Positions 1 to 5,885 of a stretch of 10,004 nt of DNA are shown here, piece after piece. The notes under the pieces were generated by a model. The model did no database searches, was not told the origin of the DNA, and saw only the letters and a list, made by a program, of their open reading frames with translations. The stretch comes from Candidatus Omnitrophota bacterium. GTDB lineage: Bacteria; Hinthialibacterota; Hinthialibacteria; Hinthialibacterales; JAKPRU01. The DNA lies in NCBI GenBank assembly GCA_029557025.1, contig JAKPRU010000847.1, positions 1 to 10,004 on the forward strand, written 5' to 3'. Each line of letters begins with the position of its first letter. Position 1 is the stretch's first letter. A program made the position numbers and the translations under genes.

Positions 1-462
1 ATCCTGGCGGCTATCGCCGTGCCGAATTTTATGAATGCCCGCATTAAGGCGAGTGTCGCCCGATGTCACGCCGACCTGAAGGCGCTGGGAGACTCCATTC
101 GAATGTATCAGCTTGACAACAACGGGGCCGTCTGGTTGTGGGAAAGCGGGAATCCGCATAAGGAGCTCATGCGGCTGACCACGCCCGTCGTTTACATACC
201 CTCTATTCCCGACGACATATTCCATCCCAAAGTCACGGACTGGCCCACAAGACATTACGACTATCATTCGTACGGCACATCCGAGGTGCAGAAAGATTGG
301 ACGCTTTGGGGATTCGGGCCGGACAAAGGACAAAGCATGGATTGCTTCTTCTACACGCCGGAGACAGCAGGGCAATTCAAGGACAGACTCTATAACCCCT
401 CCAACGGTTTGGTGAGCGACGGGGATGTGGTCAACAATTCCTGGTACGGGATTTCTTTTTAG
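1..462 (+). CDS. Type II secretion/type IV pilin-like protein (pseudopilin), 5' end outside window
   Basis: The reading frame is open from base 1 and stops at TAG 460-462, giving 153 visible codons. It begins ILAAIAVPNF, the end of the hydrophobic N-terminal helix of prepilin-peptidase-processed pilins and pseudopilins. The leader peptide, cleavage site and conserved Glu lie upstream of the window. The helix continues into an amphipathic stretch (NARIKASVARC...LKAL..SIRMYQLDN) as in GspG-like proteins. The C-terminal end (YNPSNGLVSDGDVV) resembles the YDPTNG-x-SxGD ending common in pseudopilins of planctomycete-like and candidate-phylum bacteria. The expected role is a minor subunit of a periplasmic pseudopilus or pilus, anchored in the inner membrane before assembly. 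The substrate cannot be told. No other secretion gene is visible, and the next gene belongs to the flagellar block, so a functional link is not supported. Confidence 0.85.
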   Translation: MLAAIAVPNFMNARIKASVARCHADLKALGDSIRMYQLDNNGAVWLWESGNPHKELMRLTTPVVYIPSIPDDIFHPKVTDWPTRHYDYHSYGTSEVQKDWTLWGFGPDKGQSMDCFFYTPETAGQFKDRLYNPSNGLVSDGDVVNNSWYGISF

Positions 463-790
463 GGAAACACGTGCCGGGCATGTCACCAAGCGTTCTGTCA
501 TTCGTATTTTTATGGTGAAGGATATCTGGAATGCCGACCGGTTGACCGGATCCGGAACATCCCTGGTGCGGCGTCTGTCGGAAAAGGTTTGGATTGTTAC
601 GAAAAACGTTGTATTCTTGACTGTGAAGGCCGATTATCGCAAGGGTAATTTCTGCCCGCTTTTCCCCGAAGTGGGCAGGTTTTACACAGTCAAATTGACA
701 AATCCGCAGGTCTCTTGCGGACCCGGCGGGAAATCAGTAAACACCTTGACTGAAAACGGCTTCGACACGACGTTCTAAAGGAGGCCAGCA
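463..790 (+). promoter_or_regulatory. Long leader/intergenic region before fliL with candidate structured RNA
   Basis: I accept no gene in these ~330 bases. A 117-codon open frame (425-778) overlaps the pilin gene and matches nothing I recognise. Visible structure: a perfect 10-bp palindrome CCGGATCCGG at 546-555. A 9-bp perfect long-range stem pairs TTGACTGTG (617-625) with CACAGTCAA (685-693). It encloses a possible GCAA-tetraloop hairpin (633-649) and a 10-bp hairpin with one G-U pair (652-661 with 669-678). A separate perfect hairpin pairs TCCGCA 703-708 with TGCGGA 716-721. TTGACTG recurs at 746-752, so the strand at 687-693 could pair either upstream or downstream, as in a switch. A strong ribosome site (AAAGGAGG, 777-784) lies 6 bases before the fliL ATG. 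No convincing sigma-70, sigma-28 or sigma-54 promoter was found. Regulation is inferred only. Confidence 0.4.
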
Positions 791-1336
791 ATGGGAGACC
801 CGGAAGAAGGATCTGCTCAAGAACAACAACCAAAACGGGGCAAAGGCAAATTGTTGATTATTGTCGTGATTGTCCTTGTCGCCCTGGGAGTGATGGGGGC
901 TGTGGCGTTTGTCATCTTCAAAGGCAATTCTCCCGCGGAGAATGAATACGTTGAGACGTCGGATGTTACTTCGAAGAATACCTTTATGGTCCCCATTCCG
1001 GATACATTCGTGGTTAATTTGCTGCCGGATGGAACAGACATCATGAGCGTATCGGTCATCCTGATGTTGACTCCGCGAGAGGAAAAAGGCTCCACCCTGG
1101 AGGACGCAAAGGCGGAGCTTGCGCCTTTGACCGATACAAACTCGAATATCACCAAGTTGCCTCTGGTTTCCGAAGCGATTGGATCAATCCTTGCTAACAA
1201 AACCAAGCAGGAATACATCAGTACGATCGGCCAGGACCAGGTGAAGGCCGAAATTCAGAATAAACTCAACCGAGATATCCTTCGTCATTCGAAGGTCGAT
1301 AAAGTGATATTCCCGAAACCGCCCATTATTCAGTAA
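791..1336 (+). CDS. fliL: Flagellar basal-body-associated protein FliL
   Basis: The protein has 181 residues, a normal FliL length. Residues 1-20 are polar and basic (cytoplasmic tail), 21-43 form one hydrophobic membrane helix, and the rest is a periplasmic domain. The C-terminus has the family pattern: a long amphipathic helix (QDQVKAEIQNKLN) followed by VDKVIFPKPPIIQ, close to the usual 'I...LN..L..G.V..VYF..FVIQ'. The start is set by a near-perfect Shine-Dalgarno (777-784) six bases upstream. FliL surrounds the MotAB stator and tunes torque or stator activation. Its place directly before fliM and fliY supports the call. A hairpin with a T-run spans the stop codon, and a 239-bp repeat-filled spacer follows, so fliL may be partly uncoupled from fliM. 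Sequence conservation in this family is low, but domain layout and context agree. Confidence 0.9.
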   Translation: MGDPEEGSAQEQQPKRGKGKLLIIVVIVLVALGVMGAVAFVIFKGNSPAENEYVETSDVTSKNTFMVPIPDTFVVNLLPDGTDIMSVSVILMLTPREEKGSTLEDAKAELAPLTDTNSNITKLPLVSEAIGSILANKTKQEYISTIGQDQVKAEIQNKLNRDILRHSKVDKVIFPKPPIIQ

Positions 1337-1351
1337 ACCAGGGCGGTTTTT
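1316..1351 (+). terminator. Terminator-like hairpin overlapping the fliL stop codon
   Basis: AAACCGCCC (1316-1324) is perfectly complementary to GGGCGGTTT (1341-1349). The 16-nt loop contains the fliL TAA (1334-1336), and the 3' arm runs into five T residues (1347-1351). This is the layout of a modest intrinsic terminator. Its 5' arm lies in the last codons of fliL, so a ribosome finishing fliL would cover it. Termination could therefore depend on translation. The short T-run suggests incomplete termination, fitting partial read-through into fliM. Confidence 0.5.
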
Positions 1352-1361
1352 GAAGCCTTCC

Positions 1362-1393
1362 TCCGGCGCGGCCGGTGATTGGGTAAAGAAAGC
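1362..1393 (+). repeat. Diverged stray copy of the B element found in the 8.4-8.6 kb array
   Basis: These 32 bases match the element at 8391-8422 (and 8520-8551) at 29 of 32 positions by direct comparison. The shared core is GGCCGGTGATTG followed by AAGAAAGC. Similarity stops after 1393. The left part (TCCGGC...GCCGG) is self-complementary, so it can fold as a small hairpin. It is an interspersed repeat, 7 kb from its sister copies. Confidence 0.75.
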
Positions 1394-1438
1394 CTCACCG
1401 GACACAGCGCAGACGAAGGCGTGAAGATACGCACAACC

Positions 1439-1497
1439 CCCTCTCTGTCCCCCCAAACTTTGGGGGAGAGGGTTCCTCCCCCGAAGATCGGGCGAGG
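1439..1497 (+). repeat. Tandem GC-rich hairpins in the fliL-fliM spacer
   Basis: Two strong inverted repeats stand back to back. In the first, CCCTCT (1439-1444) plus CCCCCAAA (1450-1457) pair with TTTGGGGG (1459-1466) plus AGAGGG (1467-1472), leaving a 5-nt bulge. In the second, CCTC-C-CCCGA (1475-1484) pairs with TCGGG-C-GAGG (1488-1497), with one C/C mismatch and a 3-nt loop. No T-run follows either, so this looks like an intergenic palindromic repeat rather than a terminator. As transcribed RNA it could protect mRNA ends or slow read-through between fliL and fliM. Confidence 0.65.
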
Positions 1498-1575
1498 CCA
1501 GGTGGGGGTTGACCGTATAGCACAAGACTCCTCGGCGTGATGGTTGGGACCGAGCTTTCTTTGGAGTGACGGACA

Positions 1576-2571
1576 ATGGCCGACATTCTCTCGCAGAGTG
1601 AAATTGATGCGCTTCTGTCCGCATTTGCGACCGGCGAAAGCCCCACCGATGTCGCCGCCGAGGAAGAAGAGAAAGTCCGCCAGGTTAAAGTCTATGACTT
1701 CAACCATCCGGACCGCTTCTCGAAGGACCAGATTCGGACGATGCACCAGCTCCACGAGCATTTCGCTCGGATCTTCTCCACCTCTCTCTCGGCATTCCTC
1801 CGCACCATTGTGGAAGTCAAACTGGTTTCCGTGGACCAGATCTCCTACGAGGAATTCATCCGGTCGATCCCCAATCCGACATCTCTGAACATTATCAACA
1901 TGGACCCGCTGGAGGGCGACGCGCTGATGGAGCTTTCTCCAACGCTGTCGTTCCCGGTGGTAGACCGCCTCATGGGGGGGCAGGGGCAGGTGTTCAAGAA
2001 AAACCGGGAGTTGACCGAAATCGAGCAGACCATCATCGAGAAAGTGCTGTATCGCTCCTTTGACTGTCTTCATGAAGCCTGGGCCAATGTCCTGCCGCTC
2101 AATTTGTCACTGGAGGCATCGGAAACCAATCCCCAGCTGCTTATGCAGCGGTATCTTCCGTCTGAGATGGTCATTCTGATGACCTTCGAGGTCAGCATGG
2201 GCGACATTTCGGGGACGCTTTCGTTCTGTATTCCTTATCCCACGCTCGAACCCATCGCTATGCAGCTTTCGAGTACCTCCTGGTTTTCTGCCGCGAAGAA
2301 GGAACTCTCCGAGGACCACGCGGAAATCCTGTATAAGCGACTGAAACGTGTGAATCTTCCCATTATTGCGTATTTGGGGTCGGCGAGATTGAAAATTCGG
2401 GAACTGTTGGATCTCTCGGAAGGGGACGTGCTTCAACTGAGCCAACGGGTTGACGAGGACCTTTATATTTGTGTGGGCAAGGAATACCGATATCGCGGGG
2501 AAGCCGGGACGCACCGCAAGAAAAAGGCGGTGAAACTGAACATGATCCTCCCCAGCAAGGATGAGATGTGA
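1576..2571 (+). CDS. fliM: Flagellar motor switch protein FliM
   Basis: The protein has 331 residues, the normal FliM length. The N-terminal peptide LSQSEIDALLSA (residues 5-16) is the CheY-phosphate binding motif. An acidic linker follows. The middle domain (about 35-230) shows FliM hallmarks: DFNHPDRFSKDQIRTM, then DQISYEEFIRSIPNPT (87-102) and the MGGQG loop (133-137, the GGxG motif that contacts FliG). The C-terminal SpoA domain (about 255-325) contains ARLKIRELLDLSEGDVLQL. FliM sits at the cytoplasmic C-ring between FliG and the FliN/FliY ring and passes the CheY signal on to rotation sense. GGAGTGA (1563-1569) lies six bases before the ATG and fixes the start. It is followed by fliY after 52 bp, as in FliY-bearing operons. 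No odd features were seen. Confidence 0.97.
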   Translation: MADILSQSEIDALLSAFATGESPTDVAAEEEEKVRQVKVYDFNHPDRFSKDQIRTMHQLHEHFARIFSTSLSAFLRTIVEVKLVSVDQISYEEFIRSIPNPTSLNIINMDPLEGDALMELSPTLSFPVVDRLMGGQGQVFKKNRELTEIEQTIIEKVLYRSFDCLHEAWANVLPLNLSLEASETNPQLLMQRYLPSEMVILMTFEVSMGDISGTLSFCIPYPTLEPIAMQLSSTSWFSAAKKELSEDHAEILYKRLKRVNLPIIAYLGSARLKIRELLDLSEGDVLQLSQRVDEDLYICVGKEYRYRGEAGTHRKKKAVKLNMILPSKDEM

Positions 2572-2623
2572 GACGCATGACGGTTGAATCGCAAGGGCTT
2601 CGGGAGAACAGAAGGAGACAATT

Positions 2624-3682
2624 ATGGTCGCGGAAGCGCTGACCCAAGCCGAAATTGATGCATTGCTCAGCGGCGGGCCACTGCCGGAGTCCCCTCCACA
2701 GGCTCCCGAACCGTCCAGCACGGCCCCGGCGCCATCCCTCATCACGGCCGATGAGGAAGATGCCGTCCGCAATTATGCCGAGATTGTTGCCTCGGCGGGA
2801 AGCAATGTTCTGTCCACCATTTTGGGAGACGATGTTTCCATCAGTGTGGAGGATGTCGTCGAGACCGATCCGAAAACCATTGGGGAACAGATCAAAGAGA
2901 AAGTCGTTTCGTTCACGACGAATTACTCCGGTCTCATCAGCGGCCAGACACTGTTGAATCTGGGCTTTGAAGAGAGTTTGAAATTAGCGGGGCAAATGAC
3001 AGGTGGCGGCGAGATACACGAACTTGCCGATGTCGAGGAAAGCGCGCTGAACGAGGCGATTCAGCAGATGATCAGCACCGCGAATACGGAGCTTGCCACG
3101 CAGCTGGGCGGCGAGGTCGGAATCGACCCGCCGGATATCGTTGTCAGGCCGGACAACTTGGGCGAGCTGCTTCCACCTTCCGACCAGCGTGAGATTCTGG
3201 TGTCCTATCGCATTGCATCGCCCGGCCTTTCCGGCAGGCTCACCCAGGTTCTTCCGCGCAATCTGGTGCAGGGGATGATGGATGCCGCCGCCGGAGCGGG
3301 TGCAAGAGCCGCAGTCTCCGACCGCCGCGCTTACGTCGGCACCCGGGCCGCACCGGAGATTCTCACTCAACCCGCCACTTTCCAGCCGCTTGTGGCCGAA
3401 AGGGAAGGTCCCAGCGCGGAGATCACCAACCTTGAACTCATCCTGGACATCCCCCTGGAGGTCAAAGTCGAGTTGGGTCGAACAACCCGCAAAATCCGCG
3501 AGGTACTCGAACTGGGTCCGGGTTCCGTGGTGGAACTGGACAAACTCGCCGGGGAGCCGGTGGATATTCTGGTAAACGAGAAATTATTCGCCAAAGGCGA
3601 AGTTGTCGTTATTGATGAAAACTTCGGTGTCCGGATCACGGATATTCTGACCATTGAAGAGCGCATTGAGGCGCTGAAGTGA
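2624..3682 (+). CDS. fliY: Flagellar motor switch protein FliY/FliN (CheC-like domain plus SpoA domain)
   Basis: At 352 residues this is FliY-sized, much longer than classical FliN (~137). In order: an N-terminal CheY-P-binding peptide (LTQAEIDALLSGG, 6-18); a Pro/Ala-rich linker (19-40); a CheC/CheX-like central domain (about 43-215); a low-complexity Gly/Ala segment (222-232); and a C-terminal SpoA/FliN domain (about 266-350) with LGRTTRKIREVLELGPG and FGVRITDI. The CheC phosphatase signature [D/S]xxxExxN-x22-P appears at Ser140-Glu144-Pro170 with exact spacing, but the catalytic Asn is Gln147. In the other half-site, Glu53 is followed by Ala56 where Asn is expected. CheY-P phosphatase activity is therefore probably lost or weak (inference), leaving a structural C-ring role. 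The start is supported by AAGGAG six bases upstream of ATG. It lies after fliM and four bases before the next gene. Confidence 0.93.
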   Translation: MVAEALTQAEIDALLSGGPLPESPPQAPEPSSTAPAPSLITADEEDAVRNYAEIVASAGSNVLSTILGDDVSISVEDVVETDPKTIGEQIKEKVVSFTTNYSGLISGQTLLNLGFEESLKLAGQMTGGGEIHELADVEESALNEAIQQMISTANTELATQLGGEVGIDPPDIVVRPDNLGELLPPSDQREILVSYRIASPGLSGRLTQVLPRNLVQGMMDAAAGAGARAAVSDRRAYVGTRAAPEILTQPATFQPLVAEREGPSAEITNLELILDIPLEVKVELGRTTRKIREVLELGPGSVVELDKLAGEPVDILVNEKLFAKGEVVVIDENFGVRITDILTIEERIEALK

Positions 3683-3686
3683 CAAA

Positions 3687-4097
3687 ATGGCGGAACCCGC
3701 AAGGAATCTCAGGATTGTCGATCTCTTGTCCCTGCGACCCGGTCAGGTGCTTCGCCTTCACCATGTCCATGACCGTCCGGTCTTGCTGCCCACAGAGGAG
3801 AATATCCCCGATGTGGAACTTCTGGCCGAACTCCTCCCCGCCGGTCAACCGGGCCTTATGGCGGGTAACCTGAATAAAATTCTTGAATGCACCGTAGAGA
3901 CACAGGTTGTAATTCGCCAAGATGGCGGCAAAATACTACAGGTATTCCTTCTCGACCCGCGCTCGTGGAAATATCTTTTGCAAGAGACCGGCACAGAGGT
4001 CGAGCTGCGCATCGGCGGGAGGATCTTCGCCCGTGGAGTAGTCCAGGGCGGAGACGAACCGGGTATCCGGATCTCTTCGCTTGTGGAGCGCAGGTAA
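3687..4097 (+). CDS. Small FliN-like protein with an apparent split SpoA domain
   Basis: The protein has 136 residues. I do not know it as a named family. Residues 8-34 (LRIVDLLSLRPGQVLRL...PVLL) line up with the first half of the SpoA domain of the neighbouring FliY (KIREVLELGPGSVVEL...PVDIL). Residues 104-133 (VELRIGGRIFARG...GIRISSLV) line up with the second half (VDILVNEKLFAKG...GVRITDIL). About 70 residues of other sequence (35-103) separate them, where a normal SpoA domain runs straight on. It may be a third SpoA-type C-ring component or an adaptor for FliY or the export apparatus. It starts four bases after fliY, and its stop overlaps the fliO start (TAATG), so it is co-transcribed and probably translationally coupled. 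No signal peptide or membrane segment is evident. The coding call is firm from context; the SpoA relation is my alignment by eye. Confidence 0.75.
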   Translation: MAEPARNLRIVDLLSLRPGQVLRLHHVHDRPVLLPTEENIPDVELLAELLPAGQPGLMAGNLNKILECTVETQVVIRQDGGKILQVFLLDPRSWKYLLQETGTEVELRIGGRIFARGVVQGGDEPGIRISSLVERR

Positions 4098-4843
4098 TGC
4101 ACCGTTTCCCCCTCCCCATGTCCGCAACGGCAGGCCGACGGCTGCCTCTCCTGCTCGTCTTCTCTTTTCTTGTTCCCCTATCGGCACAGGATGAACAACC
4201 ATCGGGCACGGAGGTTCGTTCCGAGACCCAGGCCGTCGGTGTGGCCCCCGGCGATGATGACAAAACCTCGGATACCCGCAACAACCTCCTGGAGAACATC
4301 GCGAAGGATTATGACCGACTGAATGCCTCACCTGCCGGACAGGGGGAAACCCAGAAGTCGCCCGACTTACAGGATCGGCAATCGGGAGGATACTTCGGTC
4401 CGTTGTTAGGGCTGGCCGTGGTGGTGGCCCTGATTCTCTGTTCGGGATGGGCTGTAAAACGATTTCTGGGCGGGAGCGTGGCTGTTCCTCGGGGGAGAAT
4501 CCGGGTCATTGCCTCCTGTCCGCTTTCCCAACGTTCACGGCTGTATATTATCGAGGTAGAGGGCCAACGGTTTCTCATCGGGGAAGGAAACGGGCAGGTT
4601 TCATTGATCGGACGCCTGGACACGACCGCCGAACCCCAGAACATCGACACCGGGCACACGGGTGAGGAAACCACACCCGAAGATCAGGCGGGATTGAATC
4701 CAACTTTCGCCGATCGCTTGCGCGAATGGGAACGATCCGTTTCGGGGCAGAGCGTGTCGGGAGAGGTTCGGACCAGCCTTCGCCTGATGGAGACGCTTGC
4801 GCGACGGCTTCGCCGTGGCAGGGACCTTCCGGAGGATCGCTGA
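4097..4843 (+). CDS. fliO: Flagellar biosynthesis protein FliO
   Basis: The protein has 248 residues when started at ATG 4097, which overlaps the previous stop as TAATG; a longer upstream reading would run far into the preceding gene. ATG 4118 (Met8) is an alternative. Residues 14-30 (RRLPLLLVFSFLVPLSA) form a cleavable signal peptide. A polar periplasmic stretch follows (31-97). One membrane helix spans about 98-123 (YFGPLLGLAVVVALILCSGW). A compact cytoplasmic FliO domain follows at 125-175, with the family pattern of a basic strand, L..RS.LYIIEV.GQRFLIGEG and VSLIGRLD. The tail (176-248) is charged and ends in Arg-rich helices. FliO assists assembly of the FliP ring of the flagellar type III export gate. 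A signal peptide before the membrane anchor is seen in some longer FliO proteins. fliP normally comes next but is absent here. Confidence 0.88.
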   Translation: MHRFPLPMSATAGRRLPLLLVFSFLVPLSAQDEQPSGTEVRSETQAVGVAPGDDDKTSDTRNNLLENIAKDYDRLNASPAGQGETQKSPDLQDRQSGGYFGPLLGLAVVVALILCSGWAVKRFLGGSVAVPRGRIRVIASCPLSQRSRLYIIEVEGQRFLIGEGNGQVSLIGRLDTTAEPQNIDTGHTGEETTPEDQAGLNPTFADRLREWERSVSGQSVSGEVRTSLRLMETLARRLRRGRDLPEDR

Positions 4844-4846
4844 GGC

Positions 4847-4937
4847 CGGGTCCGCGATGGGGGTCTCCGGTCTGCTTCCAAAGAGGCCGGACTCTCAACT
4901 CAAGGGTAAGCAGATACAGGCTCGGATAGCGGACCCG
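4847..4937 (+). repeat. Inverted repeat just downstream of fliO
   Basis: CGGGTCCGC (4847-4855) and GCGGACCCG (4929-4937) are perfect 9-bp inverted copies about 73 bp apart. They sit between the fliO stop and the end of the transposase remnant. They could be element ends or a rearrangement scar, or a long stem after fliO. No TA target duplication typical of IS630 flanks was evident. I see nothing else in 4844-4956. Confidence 0.35.
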
Positions 4938-4956
4938 CTCCCATGGTTATTTGACA

Positions 4957-5373
4957 TCATTTCCGCAGTTTCTTGAGACAGATGTCTTTTTCCCGAAGCC
5001 ACTTCCATATTGTGGTGATGGATACGAAAATCCCGAATTGATTCTCGATCAACTGATGGACCGCCTTACAGGTCCAGCGTCGGAAAGGGAGATCGAAATC
5101 GTGAGGAGTTTTGTTCTTGATTATTTCGATAATCCTCTTGACATCCCGGTCGCCAATCTGCATCACACGACGACGACCGAGCGGCTTATTCTTTAGTATT
5201 TCCATTCCGCCCTCGCGGTATTGCTTCAGCCATAAGTACACTGTGCCGCGAGGCAATCCGAAACCATTTGCAACCTCGATAACCCTTGCTCCTTTAAGCA
5301 CTTCGCTTACAGCCTTGAACCGGAGCGCCTCCTGTTCATCCCGAGTCGCCGAGCGCCAATCTTTTTTCTTCAT
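4957..5373 (-). pseudogene. IS630-type transposase, DNA-binding half only
   Basis: The frame encodes 138 residues from ATG 5373. Residues about 15-52 form a helix-turn-helix (FKAVSEVLKGARVIEVANGFGLPRGTVYLWLKQYREGG as seen in pieces; each half fits the HTH_28/HTH_29 pattern). After a basic linker (GRRR), residues 97-130 (RRWTCKAVHQLIENQFGI...IWKWLREKDI) form the second winged HTH that precedes the DDE domain of IS630 transposases. The frame stops at KKLRK. No frame beyond it encodes a DDE catalytic domain before fliO (minus-strand frames through 4844 were read). Full proteins are about 340 residues, so this is a 3'-truncated remnant, unless it is a domesticated DNA-binding protein. Its codons are more AT-rich than the flagellar genes. 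It is convergent with fliO and occupies the place where fliP would be expected. Confidence 0.75.
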
Positions 5374-5479
5374 TATTCGTCACCACTTCTTTCTCACGGA
5401 TCTTTTTCGTTTTTTCGATCCTGACGGAGGAATGCCGATTTCTGCCCGGATGGAAGCAGCAGGACATCCTCTCCCTCTC

Positions 5480-5575
5480 TTATCTGTCCCGGTCCTCCAA
5501 ACCCGAAAGAAACCGTTTTACCTCCAAGCGGCCGGCAAATCCGCCCGGCTTCCACCAACTCGGAATTACACGATG
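5480..5575 (-). pseudogene. C-terminal fragment of a second ogt (methylated-DNA-cysteine methyltransferase)
   Basis: The last 31 codons (from HRVI through GGFAGRLEVKRFLSGLED to TAA) closely match the C-terminus of the intact ogt product encoded nearby (HRVI...GGFGCGLEVKRFLLDLEG). Similarity covers both protein and DNA. Upstream, the match stops at the active site: the expected Pro-Cys before His is Ile-Phe here, so the alkyl-accepting cysteine is gone. No N-terminal part is found; what precedes it on this strand is the broken toxin gene. It appears to be the tail of a duplicated or displaced ogt copy and is surely non-functional. Confidence 0.7.
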
Positions 5576-5636
5576 GAATATCCCCGATGTCAAGGAAGAT
5601 ATCGATCTATGTCGAGCAAACCTTGAAGTGCACCCA

Positions 5637-5703
5637 AGTGGCGGGATTATCCTGGGCCATGTATATCCTGAAGCCGGCGCAGGGACTCCTCGGTCCATCT
5701 TAT
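5637..5703 (-). pseudogene. Broken RelE/ParE-type toxin gene remnant
   Basis: Reading minus from 5703, the codons give IRWTEESLRRLQDIH. After a frameshift at base 5658 they give AQDNPAT (5657-5637). Together these match the start of ParE-family toxins (typically a charged 'xW(T/S)xxAxxDLxxIxxYIAxDNP' beginning). Roughly eight bases appear lost at the shift, and the usual 'GYI' is missing. Nothing of the remaining ~70 residues can be read with confidence below 5637. It overlaps the end of the antitoxin remnant, the normal order for such pairs (antitoxin first). Intact relatives poison DNA gyrase or cleave mRNA; this one cannot be functional as it stands. Confidence 0.65.
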
Positions 5704-5885
5704 TTCTGCGATATGCGGATGCAGTGTTCCATCTCCTCATTCGACATCACCCGCCACTCATGGAAGTCTGCCGGGCCGCGTTGAAGCATTCGTTCAAAGG
5801 CCGGCTCCCGCATAACTTCTTCCTAAGTTGCATCGTCGGGCTGAGCCTGAATCACCTCGGTCATTCGATCCTTGACTGTTGACAT
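5700..5885 (-). pseudogene. Antitoxin gene remnant with in-frame stop (partner of the broken ParE-like toxin)
   Basis: From ATG 5885 the frame reads MSTVKDRMTEVIQAQPDDAT, then TAG (5825-5823), then continues without interruption as EEVMREPAFERMLQRGPADF and on to VMSNEEMEHCIR, ending at TAA 5702-5700. The total is 61 sense or stop codons before the final stop. The layout matches small antitoxins found directly before ParE toxins (short, acidic, ending with 'NEEMxRRIxxW'). Where relatives have Tyr (TAC/TAT) this copy has TAG, a single-base nonsense change. A restart at the internal ATG 5811 is possible but would lack the N-terminus. Several other positions look eroded too, so the pair seems to have been decaying for some time. 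Confidence 0.65.

Noticed and set aside
609..636. Sigma-28 flagellar promoter (GCCGATTA at 629-636)
   Set aside because: The -10-like element is close to consensus but no TAAA-type -35 element lies at the required distance, and it falls inside the predicted RNA stem.
425..778. 117-codon open frame between the pilin gene and fliL
   Set aside because: It starts inside the pilin gene, has no ribosome site or recognisable domain, and overlaps the hairpins of the fliL leader; probably a chance open frame.
1544..1888. 114-codon and similar frames overlapping fliM, fliY and other genes
   Set aside because: Out-of-frame or antisense shadows of well-identified genes, with no domain of their own.
3887..4096. 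Longer upstream start for FliO
   Set aside because: It would overlap the previous gene by about 210 bp. ATG 4097 gives a TAATG overlap and puts a clear signal peptide at the N-terminus.
5398..5421. GGATC/GATCC inverted repeat upstream of the transposase remnant as an IS end or operator
   Set aside because: Arms are only 5 bp around a 14-nt AT-rich loop; too weak to call.
5628..5882. 84-codon plus-strand frame in the decay zone
   Set aside because: It is the complement of the toxin and antitoxin remnants, whose minus-strand reading matches known families.
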